NCBI GenBank assembly: GCA_013399695.1 | Contig: VXAU01000964.1 | Location: 62,001-126,000, forward strand | Direction of reading: 5' to 3' | Length of the DNA: 64,000 bases | Source: Formicarius rufipectus | Lineage: Eukaryota > Chordata > Aves > Passeriformes > Formicariidae | In this document: positions 1 through 12,400 of the stretch, in pieces | Numbering within the stretch: position 1 is the stretch's first letter | How the letters are laid out: each line of letters opens with the position of its first letter | Made by a program: the position numbers and the translations under genes | Notes under the pieces: generated by a model | Seen by the model: only the letters and a program-made list of their open reading frames with translations | Told to the model about the DNA's origin: nothing | Database searches by the model: none

Positions 1-204
1 AAGTCAAAAATATATTGTGTTGGAAGTATCCAGTTTTAACATTTAAGCATTTAGCTTGCAAGATTATGTTTTCTTGTATAGAAGATAACTTGAAGAAACT
101 TTGCATTGTGATATTGCTGAATAGGCTAGATGATTTCTGTTTAGCTCCATCCCACAGACTCCTGTATTTGTGAAGTTTCTGCAAGATCCTGAAGATGCTA
201 GAAG

Positions 205-1356
205 ACCTGCCTAGTGGATGAAGTAAAGGCTGTGGATGTAGTTTACCTGGACTTCAGCAAAGCCATGAATTCTATAGCATTCTCCTGGAAAAACTGGCAG
301 CCAAAAGCTTGGATAGGTGCACTCTGGGGTTAAAAACTGGCTGGATGGCTGAGCCTGGAGAGTGATGATGAATGGAGCCATGTCCTGTTGGTGGCTGCTT
401 AATAGCCGGGTTCCCCAGGGCTCAGTAATGGGGCCAGCTCTGTTTAGTATATTTATTGATGATCTAGATGAGGGTTCCAGTGTATCCTCACTAAGTTTGT
501 GGGTGACACTAAGTTGAGCAGGACTTTTGATCTTCTGGAAGGTAGGAAGGCTCTGCAGAGGAATCTAGACAGGCTGGATCAATAGGCTGAGGCCACTGCT
601 GTGAGGTTCAACAAGGCTGAGTGCCAGATCCTGCACTTGGGTCACAAAAATCCCAGGCAGCACTGCAGACTGGGGCAGGAGTGACTGGAAAGCTGTCTGT
701 TGGAAAAAGACTTGAGGGTGCTGCTCCCCAGTGACTGAACATGAGCCAGTAGTGTGCCCAGGTGGCCAAGATGGCCACTGGCATCCTGGCCTGTATCAGC
801 AATAGTGTAGCCAGCAGGACCAGGACAGTGATTGTCCCTGTGTACTTGGCATCGGTGAGGCTTCCCCTCAAAACCTGTGTTCAGTTTTAGGCACCTCACT
901 CCAAGAAACATTGAGGTTCTGGAGCATGTCCAGAGAATGGCATCAGAGCCGGTGAAGGGTCTGGAGCACAAGTCATATGAGGAAGAGCTGAAGGAGGTAG
1001 GGGTGTTTAGCCTGGAGAAAAGGAGGCTGAAGAGGACCTTATTGCTCCTGAAAGGAGGCTGTAGCCAGGTGGGTGTTGGTTTCTTCAAAGGTAACAAGCA
1101 AAAAGACTAGAGGACATAGACCAAGCTCCACCAGGGGAGGTTCAGGTTGGACAATATGAGGAATTTCTTCATGGACAGGATTGTTTACTAGTGGACTGGG
1201 CTGGCTGGGAGGTGGTGGAGTCACCATCCCTGAAAATGTTCAAGAATCAACTGAATGTGGCACTTACTGCTATGGTCTAGTTGACAAAGTAGTAATCAAA
1301 GATTGGACTTGACTACCTCAGAAGTAATTTCCAACCTAAATGATTCTGTGATTCTA
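205..1356 (+). mobile_element. CR1 LINE, 5'-truncated, with remnant of the reverse transcriptase C-terminal part and 3' UTR
   Basis: This is the longest transposon copy in the window, about 1.15 kb. At 232-264 it reads VDVVYLDFSKA, and at 401-475 it reads VPQGSV.GP.LFSIFIDDLDEG, both conserved CR1 reverse transcriptase blocks. Frameshifts and stops (for example TAA soon after the first block) show it is dead. The 3' part has the usual CR1 tail, GTGGAGTCACCATCCCTG ... TTTCCAACCTAAATGATTCTGTGATTCT, ending in the eight-base ATTCTGTG-type repeat. The small open frames at 608-1227 fall inside it and are not genes. Confidence 0.93.
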
Positions 1357-2588
1357 GAAAAGTAAAGAGAGTCTCTTATTATTCACTGTATTTCTCAGAG
1401 AAATCTGTGACATCTTGTATTCTCTCAATATTTCTTTTTCATTTGAATAGGACAGTGTGCACCTCAACCCATTTCTTTAGAGTTCTGAGATGTTTAGTTA
1501 TGTGAGGTCATGTTCATTAAATTTTACTCTTGTTTTGTTCTGTTTCAAGTTATTTTACTAGTCATGACCTCAACTCTAAATTTTTTAAGGTTTTAGTCTG
1601 TTTTGTGACTTGACATTGTTTATAATGTTGAGCCTCTGGTTATTAACATGTATTGTTTATATTCAACTAATGGTAATTACATAAGAATTTGCATCTCTAA
1701 CTCTGTGGTTTATTATGCATGATTGTAGTTCAGTTACTGTGCCCAAGAAACAGGATAACTTCCTCATGAGGGTTATTTTGATAATCTAAAACAATGTCAA
1801 GTGGTAGTATGAATTTATTAAGATTTCTATGTCCTTAGGTTTCACTGGGTTTGAATGAAACACACAAGTAGGCCATGATTTCTGTGAAAGAAGGAAAATT
1901 TCTCTGAACAGTTAACTAATTGAATATAGTAGTCAGAGCAAAGAGCAGGGTTATTAGCAATTCCATTCCTTTGTGTTCACAAAAGCATCCTTTGCTGCCA
2001 GTACCTATACAGCTGCATCACAATGTGAAACCAGCAGATAGAGGTTCATCAAGGGTATCCCAATGTTGTGCACAACTTTTCCCTGCTGAAAGTGTGGTGA
2101 TTGTGGTGACCTGTTTCAACTTCTAATTTCTGTAGCTGAAAAAAAAGGAGGCATAAAGCCCATGGAGAGCTGTGGGTTTGTTTGTTTCCTAGGTCTGCCA
2201 AGTTCCACAAATGCTGTAAACTTTCTTGAGATATTTATGCAAGATGGGAAGTTTTCAACAGTGCCAGGCATGGACTCACTTATGTGGAAAATACAATGTA
2301 TACAGACCATGAAGCTACTTATTCCTAAAAAATATTGTTACTGGGGCTTCAAGCACCCTGTCAAGCCTGGGAGGAGGTTTCCTGAGTCATGGTTGCTTTT
2401 TCTCCAATAGGTAGAATAATGATATTTTCACCCTCCTTCCATTCTGGTTTATTATGATGGTCTTTCTCTTTATCAGCTGATGAGTTAGTTGTCTTCTTTT
2501 ATTATTAAACATCTGCTCTTTTTCCTTTGAAGACCCAGAGGATTCACCTCAATTCCTTCTGTCATGAGAAATGAGATGTTGCAGTAAT

Positions 2589-2699
2589 TAAAACAAAACA
2601 AAACAAACCCCAAAAAACCCAACCAACCAACCAACAACAAAGAAAAAACAACCAAAAAACAAAAAACACACAAACAAACAAAAAAACCGCAAAACCCAA
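2589..2699. repeat. A/C-rich low-complexity tract
   Basis: Runs of AAAACA and CCAACCAACCAACCAAC units. The small open frames on the minus strand here arise from the purine/pyrimidine bias. Confidence 0.85.
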
Positions 2700-5023
2700 G
2701 AAATAAGTTTAAAATAAAAAGTTTTAAAGGTAAAACAATTTATACTGGGTTTTAGTAGCAGAAAAACATTTTTTGAATTGCCACTTTCATCATATTCAAG
2801 ATTAAGGATAACAGTAGTGAAAATGAAAGACATGTTTATAGGTTTTCTTCCAATCAGCCAAGAGAATTTCTTTAATCAAGACTAAAATTGCAGGGTTTGA
2901 ATCAATCAGAACCAATGTCCTAGGAACTATATTGTGGTTTCTGACAGTGTCTGTGTATTGGCTTTAATTGCAGGAGAAATTTCCTTAGTCTCTGCATTAC
3001 CTTTCCCAAAAGACCAACAGTCTTCACAATTGAGAATTTTCATGGAAATTGATCACTGCTGGAACAAAGAAGGCAACTAAGTTTATTTAAATGAGCGAGG
3101 TGAAATCCTACTTTAGGCTATGCCAGAATGGGAAAAAATTAAGAAAGAAAATTTTACCTCCAAAGCAGTTTAGAAAGAGGAATACATTCTATATTGTTAT
3201 CAGCTAAAGTCATACTTGCTACAGTCTGTGTTTCACTGGACTTTCAAGAGGTAACTGGAGAGGAAACTTCTTTCTGTGTTTCTCAGTGTTGCAGTTCTTC
3301 TACACTGAGTCTGAAAGGACAGCAGGACATTGAAATGGCTGCCCTATTCTCTGGCTGGCTACACCTGTCACTAATAAGTATTGACTATAAATTATTATTT
3401 TCATATTTTACTTTTAAGTAACTTCCTTCACATGGCATATTTTGCAGCAGCTAACAGCAGTGCCATTCGTTCTTTACAGCAGTGCTGCAAAATGTAATGA
3501 GAGAATTTTTGTGTTTGTTTTCAAAGAAATTGTGCTTTTCTGGAGATTCTGCAGCCAAATCAGGCTGAAATGTGAGGTAGATTTTACAAAACTCATCTGT
3601 TAATGACTTTAATGAAGTATGCACAGCCGTAGACGTTGGAAGAAGCCATTTCCAGAGACAAGCTCTTAAAATGTTTCTATAGGGAATCATAAAATATTCA
3701 AAGAACTCCTAAATTAGACTTCATCACTCTTGTTTTTGCTCAGCTTTAAGTGCTGAAGAACTTCTTTTCAAAACTCTCTAATGCTTGTGTCTCTTGTCAA
3801 GAGCTCGAAATTTACAGCTGGCAGATGCCAGCTAATTTGTTTGCATATATTATTTGTATAACTCAATGTAGAATGGTTTTCTGTCATAGCAAAGCACAGG
3901 CCACAACCAAGCCAATAATGAGTTAAACGTTTAACTGAGCTTTGACAGAAAACATTGTTACGTTGTGCAAACTGACATGCAGGTGAATTATCACTGTTTG
4001 CCCCACAGAAACAATGCAAAACCCTAGAACCATGGCTGTCTGTGGCAGTGTAGGAGGTTTAGAGAAGAGGATCCTTGCAGACATCTCACTGCATTGCTGA
4101 TGCCAGGGTCCAGCTTTAAGTTAGTTGAAATTTCCCTGCTGATGTTTGGTTTGCTGGTTTGATTTTTTTGTTTGTTTGTTTTTAGAAATTCTATTTTGTA
4201 CTTGGAAGAGTGAAAGCTTCGTAACTTATATTGATACCTGAGGATGAATCCCTGGAAGGAAATTTGCAGATGTCTCATTCTCCCTCATTTTTGCCCCTTT
4301 GTTATAATCTGTAGAAAGATACCTGACATTCCAAAATTTCTATGGATGAAGCTGTTAAAATCATACCCACTAAAAAGTTGATGAAGAACTTTCTGACCTT
4401 GTCATTTGCTTGAGAAAGCTCCACTGAGGTTATCAGCTGACAAATTCTTGAAAAACATGACTGCAAAATACCAAGGGAGGAATTTGTTTTCCTTTGTAAT
4501 TCCTTTGTAAGTACTAACAAGTTGAAAAATTTAATACTACTGTAAAAAGTCCAGATTGCTCAGATACAACTATAAATACTATATTTTGTGGGCAGTGGAA
4601 TGATAGAATGACACAAAACAAAGCTTTTCCTGGTAGCTGCTTTTTGCTGGCATTTACTCTTCCTGTGCTTTTCTGACTTTGGAAGTTGTATAATAGCATA
4701 TGATTTCCCTACTCATGTACATATTTGTTAAGGCCTCTTCCTTAAATATTGATGATATAAACTAAGCTACCTGAATTTGTGGATGAGGGAACACTGCAAC
4801 ATCATCACATCTGTCAGCAGTGTTGGTGAAGCAACTAGCAAACCATTTGGCAGCACTGAGCAGTTAAAGTTGGAGTCATCTTAGGCTTGCATCAAAACAC
4901 AGCAGCCGCCTTATCTTACTGAATTGATCCATATGTGTCAATCAAGTGAGAACAATGCTAAAATCACTTGGCTAAATTAACTACTAAAGTATATTTTTAA
5001 TTCAAAATTATAATCAGCTGGTT

Positions 5024-5330
5024 TCATAGTGATAGAATGCTTGTGATGGAAGGGACATTGAAGATCATATAGTTTCAGTCCCCCTGCCGTAGGCAGGGAC
5101 ACCTTCCACTAGACTAGTTGGTTGCACAAAACCACATCCAGTCTGGCTTTGAACACTTCCAGGTATGAGGCACCCACTGCTTCTCGGGGCAACTTGTTGC
5201 AGTGCCTCAGCACCCTCACAGTAAAGGATTTCTTCCTAAAGTCTAATCTAAACCTACACTCTTTCAATCTGAAACCATTCCTCCTTGTCCTATCACTACA
5301 CGACCTGTAGCTGTAAACAGTGTCTCTTTA
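5024..5330 (-). mobile_element. CR1 LINE 3' fragment
   Basis: On the + strand it begins TCATAGTGATAGAATG, the reverse complement of the CR1 terminus. It then runs through CTGCCGTAGGCAGGGACACCTTCCACTAGA and GTAAAGGATTTCTTCCTAA to CTATCACTACA. About 300 bases of 3' UTR-type CR1, inserted antisense to GLIS3. Confidence 0.9.
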
Positions 5331-6704
5331 ATGACACATTTATCATCAAGATACTTTAATCATTTTCCAGTGCAGGTCACTACTAAATAATTTGATAATC
5401 AGAAATATGCAACTCTAAATACAGTTTTTCTGATATAGCAAGGACTAAATATAGGACAGCTTGTAAGCACATCTGTTTTTTCATATTCAGAGAACAGCAC
5501 ATTCATATAGCACATTGCAGTCTCAGATGTATTTTGTAATAGGGGATATCAGGAAATATTTCTTCATATTCTTTGAGTTTCTGCACTTGTGTAGATATTT
5601 ATATGTAATTAAAATGAATGCAGAATGCCACTTTTTTTGTAAGTACTTTCTAATTTCATTCACATTAATGTCTCACTTGTGAAAGTCTCTGCATAAAAGA
5701 GAGCAGCAGGGACTCATAAGTTATGTCTGCATACTGATTCCAAGGGTTTTTATTGAGCCCTTTTCTCTAAATCTTCTTTATATTCTGGCTGGGTACACAA
5801 GCTGTGTTTTATAACTTAAAATTATTCATGTTCTTGTATGAACAGCATGAATATTTAGGAATACGCTATAAGTTTGTTTTCCCTGGATAATCATGCATGT
5901 CATTTGAAATCCACTTTCTATAAATCATTGTGTTAAAATATGTTGATTTACAGAATGTTCAGACTGAATACATATGTTTTAAACTTGAATAGAAATAATA
6001 CTTTGAAACCTAATTCCCAGTCTTTATGTGTAGCTGTACTATGCTGTCTTTCACAGATCAGCAGTTTTAGTAAGCTTCTGTCCATTCTGATATTCATGAA
6101 GCATACTTTCTCATAGTAGCCAGATCCATATACCTATTAAGTGGATGGTTTGGAGGAATCTGTGTTTAACACTGAAAAAAAACGTTCCTTATCTTCATGA
6201 TCAAAAAAGAAGAGTGATCCTACATTGCAGGAGGTTAATTAGCTACAGTGACCTGACCCTGAATTTTAGCTTGCTAAGTCTAGTTCTGCGATGAATGACT
6301 GGTCTGAAAAACTACTATCAATTTGCAGCTTTTTCCTTGCTGCTGTCCTCTTGCTACACCTTCAGGAGTCATGGATCACAGCTTTCTGCTTGAGATTATG
6401 ACAGTAATTTGAGAAACTCTGAATCCTTCCTGTTGGATTCTGGAGCAGTTCCAGGCACCTTAAGGGAGTTATAAGAAAATGATGAAGGATTGTTGCCATG
6501 TGGGTGGTTTATTTTGCACCTTTTGCGTGGTGCTTCTATTCCTTTCTGACACCTATTGTCATTCCCTGTCACCTGTTGGTGATGTAAGGTACACTACACT
6601 TACTATGGTAAGAATCTGCATTTGGTAGGCATGGATGGGTTTTTTCAGAGGATAAAATATATACTAATTGTTTTATTTTTCTATTCCTTTCTATGACAAT
6701 CCTT

Positions 6705-6805
6705 TAAAAACAAACAAACAAACAAACAACAACCACAAAAAACCCGCAACTCAACCAAAAACGAAAACAATCAAAAACCCCCAAACAAACAAACAGAAAC
6801 AAACC
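6705..6805. repeat. A/C-rich low-complexity tract (CAAA/AAAC units)
   Basis: CAAACAAACAAACAAAC followed by degenerate AAAAACCC units. The 85-codon open frame at 6668-6925 is produced by this tract. Confidence 0.85.
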
Positions 6806-9452
6806 ACTTTGCAACTTCAGGAGTTGCTTTTCCAACTCAGAACCTTTGTGAAAAAGTTATATGCCCATAGCCATTATTTTTACCTTGAACTTTGTATGCT
6901 TTGGCTGCTAGTGGAAGATCATTAAAAATGCTGAATTAAGGTTCCCTGATGTAAACTAAGACTGCTGGGTTTGGATATTTACTGGGCCCACCCAAACACA
7001 TTGACTCTAAAATTTTTATGTACATCACATTAGAGCAAGAGTTCATCTGCTTCCTGTGAATGGTAATCATTAAGTTATAAAAAAGGGGGGGAAATCTTTT
7101 TAGCCTTTTTTTTTTGCATATACCAAATCTTAACATCAATGATGTTACATGGAATAAAAACATCAAGAAATAATTCAATTGTTTTCAAAGAGGTGTGTCT
7201 CACTCTAGAAGTGATCAGCAGTTAGGCAATAAGATTTCTTTCTTTTGTCTTATTTCCCACCTCCCTATTCAGACTTATTCATCCTTGCCTGATTTTAACA
7301 ACAAAACATGCCAGTCAAAGAATATACATACTTTTTAAAACTTTTGTCTGTGATCCTTGGCAAGTTGCAATATTTGTTATTTCCCCAACTATTCATACCA
7401 CAATCACCATTGCTGTATTTTTTTTTTTTGCCAATGAATGTAATAGTCTTTTTTTACAATCCTATCAAAGATATAAATTCAAAATTATCTAAAAATAATT
7501 ACAGACCATTTTAAGCATAATTTTGGCTACTCTTTATGTCCAGGGGAAGGAAGAGAAAAGGCTAGGAACAACATAAGATTCTCATCCAATCTTGGCTTCA
7601 AATACAGGGCTTTGTTAATATTGAATTTGCTTTCTTGCTGAAAGGAGGGAAAAGAGCCTTCTTGTCACCAGAGATTAAATACTGAATGACATCATTAGGA
7701 CTCAACAAAATCCTACAATCCTGTGTAGCACTACTCTCAATTGCTTTCTTCTTTGACCCTTTTCCTCTTCTTTAGTTTTCCTTTCCTATAAGAGAACAGT
7801 GCTGTTCAAAGTCAATACATTGCTGATGAACCGTGAAGTCACTCATCCTTGTTTAGATGTAAAATCCAACAACAGCGATTGTCTCTTAAAACTGGATCCT
7901 GCTTACTGAGGTACATTGCTTATGCCTGTTTTAATTAAAAAGGTATCTTTTCAAAGTCTTAGAAAAATAACTGGTTTACAAAAGTATGTAGAAAAAGGTG
8001 ATTGAATTTGAAGACTTCTAGGGAGAAAACCAAACATCTTGCTGCCACTGTACTTACAGAACTTTTCTTATTCTGCTGGGTAGCATACAGGTAAAGGTCT
8101 TGACACTGCAAAGATTTATTTATGGGTTGAGCTTGCAGCAGTGCAAGTCATCTCAACTGAGCCAAGCAGGACTTCTCAGAGAACTGGGGATAAAGACCCT
8201 TCCAGAATTGGTGCCTTGAATAGTTAGAAATGGGCTGGGAGAATATATTCCTCTGAAACTTTTCCCTTATTTTTACAAGTTCATTTTCCTGTCAAATACC
8301 CTATAGCAACTGAGAACATTGTGCTAATTCCAAGTTACCCCATTAAATTGAATATAATTACAACAGTGAAGGAAATATTAAAATCAAGTTATGAATTACT
8401 TGCCACCAAATATGATGTGGATAATTATAATTAGAATAGTAAGACTCTTGTACTTTCAGTGAAGAAAACTGAAGATACATGAAAATTTTGGGGACAAATT
8501 TTACCCCACTGTAGTATTTGTGGATTGATCCTTTGTACTTTGTGGCTAGTATTACATGAAATAAAAGGCCTGCCACTGGCCTGATTCAGATGTCACTTGC
8601 ATGGCCAAGAATATGCAGAGGATTATCCAGTAATGATCTGTTGGATTTGACTCAAAGTGCTCCACTGCCAGCTGCTGTGTCTGATCAACTTTCCAAAACT
8701 GTAACCTGAATCAGCTGGTAACTTCTTTCATAGTTTTGTTTCAGAGTAAGTGACTTCTATCATGTCTTTAATGAAAAGGAAACAACCCAATACTTTACTG
8801 TCATCCTTGCAGATCACATACTACCTTCAAGTGTTCTTTCCCTTTAGCTCTTCGAGGCTTTTTAACTTTTTCTACAGAATGCCTATTAGTGTGGTTTGGT
8901 GACCCCATGTAATTTAGTTGGTACTGTTTCTACCTCTCCCAGTGTCAGGACAGGCTATGGCATACAGTCAGGATGCATGGTGGGCTCTGATCAGTCATTT
9001 CCTTTCTTTCAATGCTAAGGCTTGTTTAGTTTGACACTTGTGCTGCTGTCAGAGGCAGTGAGGGTCAGTAGTTGTGGTGACAAATTAGTTTTGACAAGCT
9101 TAAAGACCCCAGTGAAGAAAAGTCTGCAGCCTTGTTAGCAACTGCAGAGTAATTGGTTAGCTCAGCCAAACAAGGAATATGTTAAAACCCCAGATCCTCT
9201 CTGGCAGGCCAATTACACCATTCAGCAAAGAGGTGTAAGGTTGCCGTTAGTTTCTAAAGTGATACAAAAGCATCAATGGTCTGTATTTCAATCAATTCAG
9301 TTTTGTTTGGTGGGGTATCAGGAGGCTGAAGTAAAGAACAGAGCCTTTCAAACAGTGTTCACACAATAAATTAAAGTAGAAATCAAAGAGAAACCTTTAT
9401 AAGAGCTGTTTAGACCTTTATGGACAATAGTGTTTTGCAATGTTTCAGATAA

Positions 9453-9473
9453 GTGTGTGTGTGTATATATATA
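9453..9473. repeat. (GT)n(AT)n microsatellite
   Basis: GTGTGTGTGTG passes into TATATATATA. Confidence 0.85.
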
Positions 9474-12400
9474 CATGCATGATGAATTAGCTAAATGCAA
9501 GATTTATTCAGGTTTTTCCCAGGTTTTCAGACCGTAGGACAAACTGACCCAAGTTAATAATGTAACAGCTGGCATGCCCTTAAAGGAGAATGCTTAATGT
9601 TTGATCTAAAAAATAGTTTTTTGTAAAGAGAATACAACCACTACAGGGAGATAGCCTTAACATCAGTGTCCCATAATGTCTGTTGGTTTTGGAATTGCAG
9701 CATACACTGTTAATAAGCATCAAAAGGTCACTGCTAACTAAGCTAGCAAAGACAATTAGATGTGGGGCCTTCTTAGAAACAAACACTAATTGAGGAAAAA
9801 AATTACCTATCACTATCTTCTTACCACCAATGTCATCATTACCATCATTCTTCTTCATTACTGGACTCTGAATGCTCTATTAGTACATAGAATGAAAAGG
9901 GAAGAGCACAACACAGATATCACCAATGTTTTTCACAGTGCTGCTGGCGTGACTGGAGTCAGTAAGTGCTTAGTCCAGCATGATCCATCCTGAGATCACC
10001 TGTTCACTTCAGTTCCTCAGTTCTTCTTGATGTCTGAATCCATGCCAGTTTTCCCCCACTCAACATTCCCTCCTTCTCACACACTCAACTTGTGTGATCG
10101 TTACCTGAAAATAAGCAGGCCTATCTATCTGTGAAGGTGTTAATTACAAATGCCTATCAAATGTATCAATCTGCTTAAAATATTATGTTTAAAATATAAA
10201 TACAGGATTTTCTGCGTTTGGACATCTGTCTAGCAAGATGGTGACCTTTTCAACAGCATGTAAACACAGTTATTTTGATGAAGAAACTCCAAACAGATCA
10301 AGTGCAATAAAGTACCATTCTGCTGTGCTTTCAACTGATTTTGTAGGGCGCATCAACATGCACTTTTAGCATTGCACTTGATTAGGAGGTGGGCATAATC
10401 CAAGCTAGTTAGTCTTCTGTTTCCCTTAGCTAATGTAAGCTTCGTGTGTTGTTCATTCTCAGTTAGTCTTTGTGCTATGCACTTATCTGTATTTTTATCA
10501 TCTGACTTTGTGTTAATGGTACAAACCATTAAAATAACAAATAAAGTTTGTATTTTCAGTTAAAAAAAAAATAAATTGTGATGGTTTTGTCCAACGGTGC
10601 AAAATAGTTGTAATATCTGTCATAACTTCTCTAAGACATCCTTTCTCAATGGGAAAAGATTAATTTCAGGCACTATTGAATGCTATAATGATTCACAGGG
10701 AATGAGGTAAACGTTAAGTTACCAAGGGGAAATATATACTAAGAGTGCAATGTCCACCAAAGAGAAGAAAAAAAGAATTCTTAACTTCAAACATTAGTGG
10801 TATGTTCTAAGAAAGAGGAATTTACTGAGTCATCCTTTTATTTTCCTTTTGTGAAAGTCAAGGCTTTTTATCCTTGCCCTCAGAAAATTTTACAGCTCAT
10901 CCCCTACTTGTCCCTCTGAACCCGCAGGTATTTGGGGGGGTTTATTCTCTTTAGTTGTACCCATAAGCAGTAAAAATTAGGTACAGTCATTAACCTGTTT
11001 TATCTAAAATGTCATCTAGGTATTCCACAACCAGTTGTGGTGCCGACATACTGTTTAAATAAATAAACTAACTTGCTAATTGAACACTTCACTTGAGGAA
11101 TGCACGTATGTACTTACCTTTACCAATATGCCATGCTTGCTGATCTTATTTTTTTCCTGTCCCTATTTATGCATCCCATTCTCTGTCTGGGCCTTGTGCT
11201 TTGGACTGGCTTCTCTCATCCTAGGTTTGGATTTATTCCCAGAGTGTTCTGCTTCTGTAAAGTTGTGTAAACCCTTCAAGGCTTTCCTCAAAAATGACAT
11301 CTGTTGCACAGTAGTAGCAAAATTATTAGATTCATCAATGCTTAGGATTATTCCATTAACAGTCAACATTTATTACTAAATTTCTCTATTTACTTTTTCT
11401 TGCCCTTGCTCTATAATGATTACTTAAGGTTTAGATTAAGCCCCAGTTGCGTGGTGAAAACAGCTTCTATACAGGATGTATAAAACACTCATCTACTTAC
11501 ACACTGAGGGGAAGAAACACATTCCTAAATGCATTGGAAGATCTGCACTATAGGCCAAAGAAAGTGGTTTAATCCTAAATTACACAGGAATTTTCTATCT
11601 GAGTCACTGACATGCTACTTTTCTCAGGATCCCCAGGGAAAGCAAAGGTTCAGCACACATCTAGTATGCCTGACATGAAATAAGTACATGCTTGCATTAT
11701 TAAACTGTGTAGGGGTCTTCAGTAGTTTAAAGGTTGGTTGTGGGATGTAAATGTTGTATGAATGATTTAACTTTATTACAAAGATGGAAAATAAAAGAAG
11801 AAGAAAAAAAAAGCAACACCACAGTGTCTTTTGTTAGCATGTTCCTCAGCTTTTCTTGAATTATTTTTTTCAGAGTTGAGCAGCTTTTTTGACTCACCCA
11901 AGGGAACTGTTTTGCCTTAATTCCTCACCATCTCTTCATCAAAGGCCTTTTGTCACAAGGATTTTGTTTACATGAGGTAGCATCTCAGTACACAGACACA
12001 AAGTCCCTATATGTGTGGGTTAAAGGAGTGCAAGGATCCACACAGGCGTTGGATTAACGTGCCTTCTGATTTTGGAAACCTGAACCTTTTTGTACAGTCT
12101 ATGTCACAAAAGCAGTAACGACCCAGTAGTGAGTTAGGAAATACCAGCACTGGCATTGCCCTGAGCCAGAAGCTGTTGGCTGCTGAGCTATCTGGAAAGA
12201 AATGTATTGTGCCCCAACCACAGTTTTACAACCAGCAAGTGTATACCAGCAGCTCTGCTGGGTACAGTCCAGCTCCAAGCCTTGCCTGATTCTTCAGGTG
12301 GTGTACCGTGTGCTCAGCCTTGTCCTGTCCAAGTCCTGTCCCTGGTCCCCAGACACATCTGTTGATTAATATGTGGCCTGACCTCCTTCCAAACCAAAGT

